64,000 nt of DNA from Phanerochaete sordida (Eukaryota; Basidiomycota; Agaricomycetes; Polyporales; Phanerochaetaceae): contig BPQB01000034.1 in the NCBI GenBank assembly GCA_019973155.2, positions 124,001 to 188,000 of the forward strand. Direction: 5' to 3'. Both the position numbers and the translations under genes were made by a program. Under the pieces are notes generated by a model that was not told where the DNA came from, ran no database searches, and was given only the letters and a program-made list of their open reading frames with translations. Below are positions 25,161 to 38,996 of this stretch, one piece after another; position 1 is the stretch's first letter; the number at the start of each line of letters is the position of its first letter.

Positions 25161-28100
25161 GCGCGCACGCCGACGCCGCCGGAGGTGTAATCGACACCCC
25201 CGGCGTCGCTCGCCGCGCCCTGCGCCACACCCGCCTCGTCCGCGGGCTGCCTAGTTCGACGCCTGGCAGGCGGCACGCAGCGCGTGCCTCGACGATCTCG
25301 GCACCAAGGCACTGCGTGCTCCAAATGCTGCCCAGCAGCGAGGCTCGGAAGAGCGGAGCGCCGGAACGGTGGCGCACCCTTGTCAGCGAGCCTCGGCGTC
25401 GCTGCCCCTGTACCTTAGCGGGGACAATTCGAGGCTGGCGTGCATAGTCCTCGGGCTAGCAGTCAACAACTCCGGGTGGATATATTTCGAACGTGTTTAT
25501 GCACAAAATCCAGTTTTGATACCTCTGTGAACCTCACTCGGTGTCCGCGGCGCCTCGGCGGTGGGTACGGTACGGCGAGCTGTGTTTTCACGAGATCGTC
25601 TGCATATGACCTCGCGACACGAAGAGCCCACTATCGGTCGAGATCCAAGCTGCTTCGGGCACCCAGCGATATGACTCAGTCAACCACTCGCACCTGGACG
25701 GACCTCGTATCGCAGCACACAGCGTCTCCCACAACCCAGGCCACGACACCGCGCACGCATCGTGCTTCTCTGCGCGGCACACAATCAGGAGGGCGCGTAC
25801 GCATGACGGCCGCAGGACACCCACGGAGATATCGCCGTCCATTCCAGCCGCGCTGCGCGGCCCGTACGCGCCTGCGCCGGGCCAGCCGCGCGACGGAGCC
25901 CGTGCGCGCTGTCGCCGGTGTCTAGACTGCTCTGCGCCAGCGTCCCCGGGCCTGGCCTCTCGTCAAGTCGCCGCTGCCCGCGCCTGCCTGGGGGGCGGAG
26001 AGGGCCCGCGGACGCGCCGCAGACGGCGGCAGCGCGAGCGCGACGCGCGCGGGCTCGTATGTCGCTGGCGTGCGTTGACGCGTATTGTGCCCGGGACGAG
26101 GGAGGAACGGGCGCAGTGGGCGAGATGATGCCGCGGCGGGCGTGGTATATGAAGTCTGAAGTCATCTATGACCTCCGGCGACGTCATGCCCGCGCGGCTG
26201 GCGTTGCGGCCGGAGCCTGGGGTGCCCGCGCACGCCGCCGCAGCGCGGGTGCGTCGGCGCGCGGGGACGTGTCTCAGGCGGTGGACGCGCGCTGAAACGC
26301 GCCCTTGCGCCCTGGACGCGCCGTGCCCTGGGCCCGCTGGCCATGGGCGCGCTGCGCTGTGGCGGGGGAGCGTGCCCTTGCGTGCGCCGCGGACGCTCGG
26401 CGGCTGCGCCACGAGGCGGGCTGCTCTCCCACACTCAATCAGTCCGCGCAGCGCGCAGTGCGAGGCGCGCGGCGGGGATTGGCCCGCAGGAGGCGCCGTC
26501 CCGCGATTACGTACGCCGGTGTTTCTCTCGGAGGCTCGCCCACGCCTGCGCGCGCTCCCATTGGCCTGCCTGCCTGCACTAGACTGTGACTAGACACACG
26601 CAGAAAGAGGGTCTGCGCAGGGCTGTGAGTAAGGCAAGGCGTGAGGGGAAGCTGCTGGAGGTGTCGCACCAAGAGTACTCGGGGTATGCTGCCCAGGAGA
26701 TGCCGCGATGAGCAGCCCAACGTTGAGCAGAGCGATGCACATACGCGTAAGGGCCCTGACGTCCCTGCGCGTCGCGCAAGGCCAATTGGGCAGCGCGCGC
26801 GACGTGCCACGCCGAGAAATTGAAATCCGGGCGAGGAGTTGCTGAGGAAGACGATGCCCTGGGCTGCCGCGAGCCCTGGCTGCGCACCGTGCCGCAAAGC
26901 GCGGCACCTCTGCAATAGGAGCCCCTCCTGTCCTGCGCGCGCGTCGGCCCGCTGCGCTGCCGTGCGCCCCGGGGCCCTCGCTGCAGGCGTTCTTTGTGGT
27001 CTTCGCGCTGCAGGCGACGCGCCGCTCGGAAATGTGGTGCTGATTGTCAGGCATGGAGGGCACCTTGCGAGCATGCGCTGCGCTGCGAACGCGACGCGAG
27101 AGGCGCGCCGAGACCGACTGTGGGGAAACCGTTTATTGCGATCGACGATCGTGTCAGATTGATCAGGCCGCGGCCGATGTGGGGTAAGCGGGATGTGCGG
27201 GGTGCGTCTCTGGGGAAACAAGCACCGCGGGGGCTCTTGCGCGTGTCGCGCGGCGGGTGTGTGGGGGCGCACGCCGCGGCGCGCGGGAGCACACAGGCCG
27301 GCTGAAACCGCCCAGCCGCACACGCACGACGGGCAGAGGGACAGCGGGGGACGAGCCAACCAGCGACGGCGACGAGTCCGCGTATCCCGCGCGCCGTGAT
27401 TGGCCAGCGCCGGGGCGTCGTTCCTGCCCCTCGTCGGCCGACGCATCAGAGACCTGGGGCTGGAGAAACGGTGCGCGCGCCGCTTGCGGGACCGAGCGCG
27501 GGTGACGTCGTGCGATGGAGGCGTCGAGCGCGCGGCGCGCCAGGGCACCGCTGCTTGCGAACGCGCTGCCTGCCTGGGCACTCGCGCGCCTGCGTGCGTG
27601 TGGCGCGGCCAGCGTGCACGAGCGCAGGAGCGACGCACGTCCGCCGCCGCTGCAGCGCCCGCAGCTCGCCACGCCGGAGCATCGTCTGCGCGCGGACTCC
27701 CCATTCCGACGGCGGCCCTCTGAGGCTTCGGGGGTGCGCAAGGGGTGCGCAAGCTCCGGGCGGGCGCTCCAGCGCGCGCGGGCCCCCAGTGCGCGCGAGA
27801 ACGATGGGCCGGGGGCCGTCGTGGCTCGACGGGCGAGGTACCCGCATGCGCGCGGCGCGGTGCTTCGACGGCTGCGCCCTGAGCAGAAGACGCGAAGCAG
27901 GGCGTCGAGCCCGAGCCTGGTCGGCGCCGCCGCTTCTAGCGTCGCGGCGGGCCCTGGCGTCCGCGCAGCCTTGTGCGCCGGCGTCGGCGTGCACGCGGGG
28001 CGCAGTATCTGTGCTGCCAGCGCGTCAGCGGTGGCCGTAGCGCGTACGACGGGGCTCCGCGTAGACTGTGGTTTCGCCGTGGTGATCTGGGTGCACGGAC

Positions 28101-30183
28101 CCGCCCGATAGACGCAAGCACGATCGCGCGGTGGCGACGGGCACCAGAGGCCTGGGCCTGCGCGGTGCGCCTCGTGTGCGGGCTGATCTTGCGCATATAC
28201 AGATCTCAGTGTGCTCGTATGGCCCACCGGTCGCGCTGGCAGCCCGCACAAGCTTCGCAGTCGTCATCGTGGGCACTGCCGCCTGTACAAGCTCAAGACA
28301 AAGTATCAGGCTCGCGGTGGTCCCACACTGACCCATATTCCTCGTCACTGCTCAGTCGAGTCGGCCGAGTGGAGCGAGCCCATGGCGACCGCGTCCCTTG
28401 TCTCTGATCGCGTCGGTAGTCGACTCGTCCTCGCCACAAATTTTCGCGCTGCGCGGACGACGCCCGGAAGAGCTTGGACTGGCTGCTGGTGTGTCTCGGT
28501 CGCGGCGACGGCAGTAAGGTTGAACATGCCTGGCGATCGGGTGTAGTGCGAAGCGACAGGCGCGGTGCGTAGTGGTCGAACCGGAGTTTATTCTGCGTAA
28601 TCCACAGTCTTGCAGCTTCTTGCAGCTATTCGCTGTACCGCCTCGCCTGCCTCAGCAAAATCATGCGAGGCCAAAATACACACATACCGTGTCAGTGGCA
28701 ACGACACAACCTTTGTCACACAGTGCGAGCGGCGGTGTCTGAGCAAATGCACTAGTCATTATAGATGTATCATACGGTACTGCTCATATATGCGGCGCAA
28801 TCGGTATACGAGACGTCCATCAAGAATAGGCAGCGGGCGCAAGGAGAGCGGAGTCACCATAAAATGCGCAGAAAATTGTCAGCTTACTCCGTGCCATGCG
28901 TGCGCCACAATCCGAGCATTTCCGGTGAGAGGGAAGGTTTCGTGGTGGAATAGGTATGGTGCGCAGCGATACCGAAGGTAGAACAGTCGCCGGACGTTCA
29001 GCCGAGAAGCAGCGGCGCGACAGCAATGATCGACAGCGGCACTCGACAGCAGGGAAAGCGTCCGGCGGCGAGAGGGCGGGCCTGGGCGCGCGGGGCGAGA
29101 GATCCGGCGGGACAGGACACCAGCAGCGAAGCGGGCTCATCGCGACGGAGCGACGGAGAGGAAGCTCGCGCGGGCCAATGGGGACGAACGCCCGGGCGGA
29201 GAAGCGAGGGCAAGGAACAGGGGGGACCGGACGCTTTGATGTGCAGCGCGGACAGGCAACGTTCGACTTCGCGCTGGGCGGCCGTCCCCGATCGTCCGAG
29301 GTTTGTCTGTCGGCGAGTTGCGGCGATGTGGATGCGGAGAAGCGTCCGTCGGTGCGTGAGCTTGCGGGTGCAGACGACGGGGCGCGGTGGGCGGCGGGCG
29401 GCGAGCTTGTCTGTAGCTCTCCACAGCATGCTCTGCAGGCGTAGTGGGCAGCGTATCTGTGTGAGAAACGATGGACGAGGAGGTGTACGTACGGCAGGGC
29501 TCCGAAGCGGGCCCTAAGTATATGCGGGGGCGCGTCTGGGCTGACGGCGATTGCAAACGCTATCTGTGCTTGCGCGAGATCAGTGACGGTGGCCCATCTG
29601 GCCATGGTCAAATTGCTCACGGTGAGCGGCCAGGGATGATGTATCAGAAGCGGCAGAAGGACGCACAGTGTGGGGAAATAGCCAGGGAGTGACTTCATCG
29701 CTGTGCCGGGCGTTGTGTGCGGGGGCGGGGCGGTGTCCTGGGTGCTCGACGTCGCCGCGGGCAGTGCTGAAGGCAGCGGGGTGTCTCGGGGAGGGCCAGG
29801 GACAGGCAGGAAGGACGGGTCGGAAGCATTCTGCGGTGGAGAAGACGATGGCTGGAGTCTGGAAGAGCAGGACGTGTTTGTTCCTGTTTGTGGGGTATTT
29901 GGGGTAATTGATGAGGGCCCGAAAGAGCGGAAACGCGGGGTTGGAATGGGGAAGCCGGTTGGCCGGGCCAAGGAACGGAAATGGAAGGAGGGGCGAGCCC
30001 GTAAGCGCTCCCCCGCAGAGCGAGAAACTGAAAGGACCTCGAATCAACGCCTGCAGCCCGACTCGTCCTGTCCCTTCGGTCTCACTCTATTTACACCGCT
30101 TCACTCTCCACTTTACCTCGCTCCCCCTCCTGCCCCGCCCGGACACGACACAGCACGACCCCCACACGACCCACACGACAGCG
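25161..30183. other. Very GC-rich gene-poor region and bHLH upstream region
   Basis: About 5 kb without a supportable gene. From about 24.9 to 28.2 kb the sequence is dominated by CG-rich words, so long ORFs occur in all six frames. These are Arg/Ala/Pro-rich with no domain, splice sites or codon preference to favour one strand. I treat them as composition artefacts. From 28.5 kb the composition falls toward normal. 29.0-30.18 kb should contain the promoter and 5' UTR of the bHLH gene, with a pyrimidine-rich leader just before the ATG. A 383-codon minus-strand ORF at 28820-29971 lacks coding-like composition. Confidence 0.5.
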
Positions 30184-32993
30184 ATGGCGACCACAATGTA
30201 CTCCAACTACAAGCCCCATCGCCAGGAGGGCTTCCACTTGCCGTCCCCCGCCCCCTCGACGCCCCCGAGCAGCGACGGCACCCCAGCTAACCAGGGCGGC
30301 TCCTTCGACACACACAACCTCTTCATATCCCCGCCTTCCTACCTCTCCGTGCCCGAGACCTTCAGGAAATTCCCTTCGGGGGACCACGGTTCTGGCGGGG
30401 GCAACATGGACTTCACCGACGAGCTCGCGAGCCTCATCACTCACCCGCACCCTTCGTCCCACGAAAGGTCCACCCAGAGCCCAGTGAGCCCATACGACGA
30501 CTACCGGGGCTCGAACACGCACAACATCTTCGACATTTCTGCGCCGACGAGCCATCACCACCACAGCTCGAGCAACGGCAACTACGGTGCCCCTGGCGCG
30601 GGCGGAGCATCTGCCTTCTCCCTCCCGCCAAGCTCCTCCCTACCCATGCACACGCCGACGCACCCCCTGCATGAGTTCACCGCCCACTCCCACTTCAACA
30701 GCACCGTGCCCGCCATCGGCTCCTCGATGCGCTACGAGCCGCCGTCGTCCTCGCACGGCCATTCGCAAAGCGCGCAACCGCATCCCTTCGCACTCAACAC
30801 GTCCGCGGGCGGGAACGGGTCGAATGCCAATGGAAGCGGGAACGGCGCGGAGCCGTCGAGCGTGAGCTCCTTCAGCTCGCAGCTGTCGGGCCTGTCGAAC
30901 TTCTCGTCAAACACCGCGACGACGAACGCAACGAACCCCGGCGACTTCCTCACCCGCCAGACACCCTCTCCCTCCGCCAACGGCCCACCGACTTCTTCGC
31001 ACGGCCGCTCGCGCTCGCGCAGCCGCTCGTCGATCCTCTCAGATCCGCAGCCGCCGCCAAGCACGAACGGCGGGCCCGCGCGCCGCACGCGCGCGAAGCG
31101 TGGATCCATCTCGAGCGTGTCCCCGCCGCCGCTGCACCGCGGACACATCACCCAGCCGCTCGTCATTCCGCCACCGTCGTCCTCGCAGAACAACAGCGCG
31201 CGCTCGCCGCTCGGTATGCATCACACGTCGGGCTGGTTCCACCCCGGCTCGTCGCTCGGCAACTCGCTTCCGTCAATGCACGGGCATGGCCTGCCCGGCA
31301 GCCTCTCGGGCTCGCTCCAGACAAACATGGGTATCGGCTCCATGGGCGAGTTCTCGCTCCCGACGCCAGACAGCGTACACGGCGGCTTCTCGGCGTTCGG
31401 CGGCGGTGGCCTCCCGCCCATCGGTCTCAGCGGGAGCCCGAAGGATATCGGTGGCATGGGGATGGGGATGGGTGGCAAGGAGAGCCCAACGAGCCCGAAC
31501 GGACCTGGCGCAGGAGACCTTGCAGCGAAGCAGTAGGTCCCTTATTTTCATCTTGTCGAGTGGCACTGACCGGTCAGTGGTAGGGCGGCGATCGCGAACG
31601 AGAAGCGGAGGCGGCGGAGAGAGTCGCATAACGCTGTTGAGCGGAGGAGGCGGGATAACATCAACGAAAAGATCTCAGAGCTTGCTACCCTCATACCTGA
31701 GTGTCTCTTGGATCCCAATGGTCAGTTTCCCCCTCCCCTCCTCACCCTTTCCCCCGGCTAAACCGATGCAGCCACGATGAACATGCCCGCATCCTTGTCT
31801 TCAGCGACGAGCGAAGACCTGCTCCTTGCCAACGCTGCGCCTCAGTCTCCAAATCCTGCGAACTCGCCAACAGACGGCCCAGGGGAAGTCGTCACGAAAA
31901 AGGAAGAGGGCGAAGAGAAGGATAGCGAGGCCGCAGGCGTCGTGAAGGCGAACAAGGGCATGATCCTCAGGAAGAGTGTCGAGTACATTCGGTGAGTGTT
32001 CTTTCGAGTTTGTGGTACGGTGTCTCGGATGGCGTCGAAGCCGCGAGCAGGGGTGGCTATATGCGCTCGCTTTCGTGGCTCAGAGGTCCCGTGTCTCCTC
32101 GCTTTGTGGAGAACATGACCTTTGAGGAGCGTGGTCGTGGCGCATAAGTACGCCTGCGGTCGCTTCGCTGGGGATATTCGAGGAATAAACCTCGGCGGCG
32201 GGCAGCCCATGTGAGGGCAAGCGCCCGACACGTGAGCCGCCTTCTCTTGATGGCATTCACCGACGCTCGCCCCGCCTGACCTCCCCAGTCTCCGCATCCG
32301 CCAGAAGCTGCGGATGGCGAGGCAGAACATCGGTCGTGGCGCGCAAGAACAGGGTGTTGGGGCGCGCCTCGGATAAGAGGCCAACACACTCGTTTTATCC
32401 TGTCCACTGGTCCTACGTGATTGTGCGATGTACTGACGAACAATCTCGCGTTGCATAGGTATCTGCAGCAGCTCGTGTCGGCGCAGGCATCGCGCAACCG
32501 TGATCTCGAGTCACAATTGCAGTCGCTCCGCATCGGAGGCAGCGTCTCTGACGGTGTGGGCAACGAGGACGACGCCCTCATGCTGCACGAGGAGGTCGGC
32601 GACGACTTCCTCAACATGAACGCACCGTCGAGCAACGGCATCAACGGTCACCGCCGGCAAACGTCCACGAGCAGCCGGGCAAAGAAGTTCACTGGCTTCG
32701 AGCTCGACACCGTCGCCGAGATGGAGCAGGACGACGATAACGACTACGAGTACGACTACCATCGCAATGGCCACCGGCACAGCACCGACGATGACCAGGA
32801 GATGGATCGTCCCAGCACCAGTGGCGGCGTCGGCGGCAGCCCGCTCAGCAACGAGAGCGTGTCAGAAGAGCTCGACGGCGAGCTCGACGACCGGGAACTA
32901 GAGGAGCGCGGCCGTAAGGGACGCGACGGACGGCCGATGGGCCAGTCAGGCATTAACGGAGTCAAGACCGAGGAGGGCATGGAGACGTCGTGA
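30184..32993 (+). CDS. bHLH transcription factor with long interrupted loop
   Basis: Nuclear DNA-binding regulator, 746 aa. Exons 30184-31532, 31584-31720, 31772-31991 and 32459-32993. Introns are 51, 51 and 467 nt; the last is about nine times the usual size here. Residues 1-450 are Ser/Gly/Pro/His/Asn-rich, typical of an activation region. The basic region (about 457-475) reads NEKRRRRRESHNAVERRRRD. The His, Glu and Arg positions expected for E-box (CANNTG) contact are present. Helix 1 is NINEKISELATLIPE. Helix 2 (KGMILRKSVEYIRYLQQLV) follows only after about 60 residues of Ser/Glu/Pro-rich loop, far longer than in most bHLH proteins. A heptad-like stretch follows, then an acidic tail (EQDDDNDYEYDY). 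Target genes cannot be inferred. Confidence 0.92.
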
Positions 32994-35900
32994 AGCTTTC
33001 GCTAGGGACGGCCTCGGGTCTCTCGCGAGATCTCGGGCTGCCGTCCCGCAAAAGGCGGAGCGGCGAACCTTTACCCTCGTCGCTGCTGGTTGGGCGGCGG
33101 TCGACACCGCCACGTCGTACACCCACTCCCGGCTTTCCGCTTGCGCTCGTCATCTCTTTTGTCTCGGTGTTGTGTAACGCAGCGTCGATCTCTCGACTTT
33201 CACGAACCCGTCCACGTCCGTCTTCGTCGACCTTGCGCTCTCGCCTTCGCATCAACGTATTTATTCCTTCCATCTACTCGTCCTGGAGTCTTGGATACAC
33301 CGCCTCCCAGCGTCCGTCCTTTGGTTCCTGCAGCATTACGTGCACACCCCGGTCCAGGCTCCCGTCGCATCCAGCACTCGACTCTGGGCCCTTTACAGCG
33401 CGACACCGCCGTCATCGCTTGGCTGCATTCCTCTCACGCTGCCATGGCCCTTTCACTCGCCTTCGCGAAGAGTCCTGTTCTTTTTTCCTCTGTATTCCCT
33501 CCCGTCGTCTTCCCTCGTCGTGCTCTCCGCGCTCTTCTCACGTTCTTGTGCCATCACGTCGTTCGCATTCTCTCGCAACCATTCACCCGCCCGACGCCAC
33601 TCCGCAAGCAAGCCGTTTAATTGCTGTTGTACTATAGTTCCCCTCGCGTTCACACACACCCTTTCCTTCCCTTCCGTTTCCCTTCCCTGCCTGCTCCGTC
33701 GAGCTTATCTTGCGCGTATTCTTTCACCCCCTCCACACCCCTTCTTGGTTGCCGGGCGGCGCGAACGCACAGACGAGGGTGCAGGCATGGCGCGGGTAGC
33801 CCAACTCAAAAAGGATGCCCCAACGATTCTTGCTACTATCTAACGAATGGTCTCCTTTTCTCCACTTGCTGACTATGACATGCTGCATGCCTCGCCACGA
33901 TTATCCGAAGCCCTAACTAACTCGATCTCCCACACATGTATAGTGTATGATAGCCAGTTACCCCGTCCAGTCTCTTTCAAATCAATTTCTCTCCTATCGT
34001 CAAATCACTGTGCGCTACCGCGCGGCGTGCTTGGGGTGCTCCCTCTGCGTTCTGCGAGATGAGATTCCAGATGGCGATGTTGTGCGAGTCCTATGCAGGC
34101 GCAGTCGAGAACTTCTCGCCGTTGCGCCTGCTAGCCACACCTGCGGCTTCTATGACCCAACTGAAGCGTTGCTTGTACGTCAAGATGTCGTGCAAGCTAC
34201 AGTCGCCCATTGCACCGGGGGTTATCAACTTCATCTCCCCTCGAGCACACACTTCATTTCAACGCCATGCAGCAGCGGCGACGGCTGGGGCACCAGGGGT
34301 GCGGGCGTGGCTGCCCTGCCGCCCGGGTGCTGCGCGCTGTGCAGAGGCAATCAGGAGCCCGAACGCGCGGGCAGATCGGACGCGCTCCCAAACATTCATT
34401 TACGGCCGGCTCCTCGAGGGCCAGGGCGCCGCGCGGCAGCAGAACTGGTCTGCGCGCGGGGATGCGGGGCAGCAGGCGGAGACGGGGGCACACTGCGAGC
34501 AGGCTCGTCGGTGGGCGAGACGTCAGCGCGTCCCCCCTGCCCCGCCGATCGCAAACTGCTACTCCCGCACACGCATAGACGCAACGCCGCTGGCTCCAGC
34601 CACGCGTCGTGTCCGCGTCGGCGGCGGGCGCACGGCCTGGTGCATGACGCCAGCGGATACGTTGTACGGGGCGAACGTACTGTGCCCGCGACGTGCCCGT
34701 CCGACACGGGTCGAGTCGCGCTTCCAGGCGGCGGACGCCCAGCGCACAGAGCTCGCAGCGCCAGACCCGCGCGGCTCGCGGGCGTGCAGACAAGGTTCGC
34801 GCATGGCGTCATCGCAGCGCGCCGCACGGCGAACGCTAACGCCGCAGGGTGCGTGCATGCGCAGGCGAGGGCCGGCGGGCCTTCGCAGGCGTCCGCGGCG
34901 GGTGCACGGCCGTTCTGCGGGACGCTGCCGCGCGCGGCGGTGGGAGGATGGGCCCCGATGCGGCGCGCGCGCATGCGCTGGGGCTTCCGAGGACAAATGC
35001 CCTGGCTGCGCCGCCTTGGCGAGCATATCAGCGGGTGATCGGAGGGCAGCGGGGGCTCTGCGCGGAGCACATCGCCGGAGAATCTGGCGTAGGTGTCCGG
35101 GCGTCCACAAGCAAGACGGAGACATACGTTCATGTCCGGTAAAACTGCGACCGGCGGTCTGCTCGTCGACGGAAGCTTGAGTCTTGAGGGCGAGCACATG
35201 GTGCGCCTTGTTCTCTACGGTGGAGCCGAAGTTTAGTAGTAGCATCGCTTCTTAGCCGAGGACTTGCAAGGAGTTAGAGCTCGAAAAGCATGGAACAGAT
35301 ATGATTCCCATCGCGTGGCAACACCGGGCTGGCTTGCAGTGATTGGACGTACGTGGGAGTCTAGTCACTTCTCATTTCTCGGTCTTTGGCCTGGGCCACC
35401 GAGCATCGTACACTCTGGAAGCTCGTCAGTCGATGGGAGATATGATACTCATCGAGAAACTCACAAGTCATGCACGATCAGCGACCCGACGTCGCCTCCC
35501 TTCGTTGCTCAAGATCCGTCCACCAGTGCACCCGAGCCGGGTCGTCCGCTTCCTGTCTAGCAAGATGTAGGCGTCACAGAGCGGGGCCCTGAACAAGGCA
35601 TCACCTCGGACTCTTTTACACAGTGTCTCGTCAGGCATAAGGAAAACGAGGCTCCCGCGGGCGCCCGTGGCTGTTACAATAACAAATGAGCAAGGGCGAG
35701 CGGGAAAGCATAAAGCAAACCTGCATACGCACCGGTCTAGCGATGCACAGAGCATCAGAAGGGGTGCGCGCTGCTCGGAATGCACAAGGATCCGTGTTAG
35801 CAGGCTCGCCCGCCTTTCCTCGCGCAAGGGCCGCGATGGGCAGCCCTCGCGGGCCCTCTTCGGCCAGATCTGCGCGTGCGGTCCCGTTCGCGCGGACGCG

Positions 35901-38900
35901 TCGACGCGAACCGTATCACTCGGATAGGGGGACTGTATGGCCCCCGAGCTTCTACCCCGCACTGTGATGGGCCGCGAACCCTGCGAAGCGGCCGCGGACG
36001 CCCTGCCCCGCACGCTGCTGCATTCGCCACGCGCCGCTCAGGACGCAGCCCGTGCGAAGCACGCGCCATGACGCGCGCGCGCGCGAGACAATGCGCCCCA
36101 ATGCGGCAGCGCACAGCCAGCGCGCCGGGCGTGCGAGCCCGTGGGTGTAGTGCGGGCCAGCCGGCTGCCGGCGGGAGGGCTGGGCTTCCCGGGCTATGAG
36201 TCATCGAGCACGTCGGCGCGCCTGCTGGGGTATGACGACGCGGGAGGCTTCCCTGCCTGCTGTAGCCACCGCCAATGGGTGCACCTATGTCTGTACACGA
36301 TGCAAGCGCAACGCGAGCGGCCATGTACAACGAGCGTAAGGAGGGTGTCATCGCCGGTACTGCCATCGAGGCACAGAGCAATGCGACCGGACAGTGCAAG
36401 ACGTTCTGGAACGCATCGGGCGCGCTCCCCAGCAAGCGTCGGGGCATCGCGCAGGGGGCCGACGGTGCCTTCTGCGCATCCAATGGCGTAAAGGCCTTGC
36501 CCGCTGAGCAGGGTCTAGGTGGCCAGCGGCGGCCCTGGGACGATGGCACTGATCAGCCGCGATAGGCAGGCCTGCAAGAAGCAGAGCGCAGGCGCACCTG
36601 TACTCCGTCCGGGCAGGCGAGCGGGCTTCGCCCCGAGCGGAGTGGCAAACGTGCTCCACCGTCACGTCGACGCGACGCGCGCATCCACTCTATCCATCAC
36701 TCAATCTGCGCCCCGAGGACTGCGGCGGGGACGAATTCGGCTTGCTGGCCTATCCGCGTCGCCTGACCGACGGACGACGGGAGTAGGCTCGTAATGTCCG
36801 CGGCCCTGTGTGCTGGTACTGCGTCCGAATTTCACTGGTCGCGTCTACTGGAAGCCGTAGATCACAAGCAAGCTGCTGCCCGTGCTGCAGCCTACAGGGG
36901 CCGCCGGTACGAAGCGTTCCCTCGCGCGGCGACGTCGCATAATCCGTGCAGACGCGCTGAAGGGTTCGTCAATGAGCCCGAACGGAAAGGCGACGGAGAC
37001 TCACGTAAAGTGCTCTGTAGTCCTCGATGGAAGCGACCACCCGATCTCTCCTGGAACTGAGATGCGAATTGTATGTAATTTGAAGCAGATCCTAGGGCCC
37101 GATCGTGCTCATTCATTATGCCATCTCGAGACAGGTCCAGAACACCCACGGGCTACGAACGACCGTGAGAAATCATGGCAGTAAAACCGATTAAGGGAAG
37201 CATTGAACGAACCTGACAGAGATCTCAGCATGATGAGGATTGGCTAAACTCTCGCTGAGCAAGCGCATGCTAAGAAGCCACTGCATCAATGGTGAGCGCT
37301 AACGAACGAGTAGCATCAGCTAGCACGCTGAGGAATGAATTCACTGGACAACTCGCCATGTCGCGTAGCAAAGGATCATCTGGTGCTGAGCCAGCAGGAA
37401 TGGAACCAGGGGGCTGCGCACGTTGCAGGATTGAGCTGTGATTTCTACGGGGTCAGGCCCATCGCGGCAGTTCGTGCGGGGCAGGGCGGGCCTACGACGA
37501 ACACCGAGGCTCGAGACACGAAGATTGTCGCAGCTGTGTTTGGCAACGGGTTCTGATGGCGCGGTGCAGCTTCGGTAACGCTGTGCGGCTGTCAGCGACC
37601 CAACAAACACAGGCCAAGTCCAGCTGCACCGCGACGCACCTGCAAAATCACGGAAAGATCCCTCGCTCGCGCCGCCAGCTATCCGCCAGTCAGATAGCCT
37701 TTCGTGCGGACGGCTGCGCGCTGCGCGGCACAGCGGCCGCGCTGCCAGTGATGTGGCCCAGGAACGCAGCCGCGGCCTTCTATCTCAGGCGCGAGCGAAG
37801 CGTGGCTCGCGCCGGGTATGGGTAGGGCCCGGGCAAAAGGCAAACGGGTGAGCTCCGGAGGCGTGCTGTCGTGCGCGCGAGCGCACGCAGTCACCCGCCT
37901 GGCCACGTTCCCCGACGAAGAGCCGGCGCGAAGTCGGCGAAGCTGCCTCGGGCCCTTTCCGCCTGCCAAGACGGGCGATGGTCGCCGGAGAAACGCAGGC
38001 AAGCACAGCTTGGAAGAGAGGAGGTGCTGAGCGTTTGGAGAAGACGAAGCAGCCTGGAGTATGTGTCGGTCAGCTAGTGTTGTATGAATATTCTGACAGC
38101 GATGACATACCGGCGACGGGTAGAGCCAGGCTCCCGTAACTGCACCGCGCTACCAATACAGGAAGCACATCTCTTGTTCGTATCATTCAGGCGAAAGCGA
38201 AGGAACTGTCCGGACGACACGGGCCCTAGAAGCTGTAGCATTAGGCTTCGTGAGCCAGTGCAGCGTCGCAGATCGCTCCCTGCAGTTAGGTCGTGAGTAA
38301 ATTAAGACATTCAAGGAGTGTTTATCCGTACGAGGAGATCAACATATCTATAATTGCGGCGCATGTCACCTTCGAGGGACCAGCGGTGCGAACGTGTTGG
38401 CGCAGGGTTCGTGTTCTGAAAGAGGGCGACTAGGGTTCTTCGGGCAGTATCGGGCTGGAAGAGTGGAATGGTAGGATGTTAATGCTTCACGGCATGTGTG
38501 ATACCTGGATGTCCCAGCTTCCGCTCAATGGAGAGCCGTCAGTTCAAACCGGAAACCCTAGAGCGCCCGGAGTCAGACCTGCCAGCACAAGTACGGGTGA
38601 CCACCACGCGAGCTCCGTTCGGCGGGGTACTGGGGCGATAAGATACTGCAAAAGCTAGAAGACAAAAACCAAACAAATTTCAGGATAGAGCTCAATATTT
38701 GCCTCTCGCAGAAGATGTGGAAAGTCAACACGAACGCGACACTCAAGATGAACACACGAAAATCGCCAAATGGTCACGTGAAACTGATGACGTAATTTCG
38801 GCTTTCGCCGTTGCCACAAAGCTTGGCAGCATTCAACGCTTTACCGTCCTTCTCCTCTGCTTCTGACATTTGTCAGGCTACAGGCGTCTTGCATTTACTG

Positions 38901-38902
38901 TG
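32994..38902. other. Gene-poor region, no supportable gene
   Basis: About 5.9 kb. 33.0-33.85 kb downstream of the bHLH gene is strongly pyrimidine-rich on the plus strand and probably includes its 3' UTR. 34.2-35.1, 35.8-36.8 and 37.65-38.0 kb are islands of extreme GC content, with overlapping ORFs in several frames that I regard as composition artefacts. A short alternating CG run lies near 36070-36085. Between the islands the sequence is AT-richer with only short ORFs. No RNA gene or transposase motif was seen. The islands could be old repeat copies, but I could not show it by eye. Confidence 0.45.
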
Positions 38903-38996
38903 GTTCCTGAAAAGAATGGGAATCGGCGCGCGAAGCGCGACGCCTTCCACGAAAAGGGAACACCGAATCCGGAAGGCCCCACCCCTTGGCGCCCAG
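38903..38996 (+). repeat. Left arm of a 94-bp near-perfect inverted repeat
   Basis: The 94 bases from GTTCCTGAAAAGAATGGG to TTGGCGCCCAG recur as reverse complement at 39354-39447 with only two mismatches. The outer side shares a further TACTGT/ACAGTA (6 bp) after one mismatch. The arm contains its own small palindromes (GGCGCGCGAAGCGCGACGCC). The pair encloses 357 bp, so a transcript could fold into a long hairpin. It could be a miniature inverted-repeat element or a foldback element. Confidence 0.9.

Noticed and set aside
26439..28251. Very long ORFs (up to 437 codons) in the GC-rich region
   Set aside because: Open in almost all six frames because stop codons are rare at this GC content; Ala/Arg-rich with no motifs or splice sites.
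28820..29971. 383-codon minus-strand ORF upstream of the bHLH gene
   Set aside because: Pro/Ser/Thr/Arg-rich low-complexity translation, no domain, overlaps several equally long ORFs, and lies where the bHLH promoter is expected.
31842..32644. Minus-strand ORFs of about 200 codons
   Set aside because: Antisense to bHLH exons 3 and 4 and to its 467-bp intron; the sense frame is clearly coding.
33947..35180. Overlapping plus- and minus-strand ORFs of 228-373 codons
   Set aside because: Same GC artefact; no frame has family features, and starts lack support.
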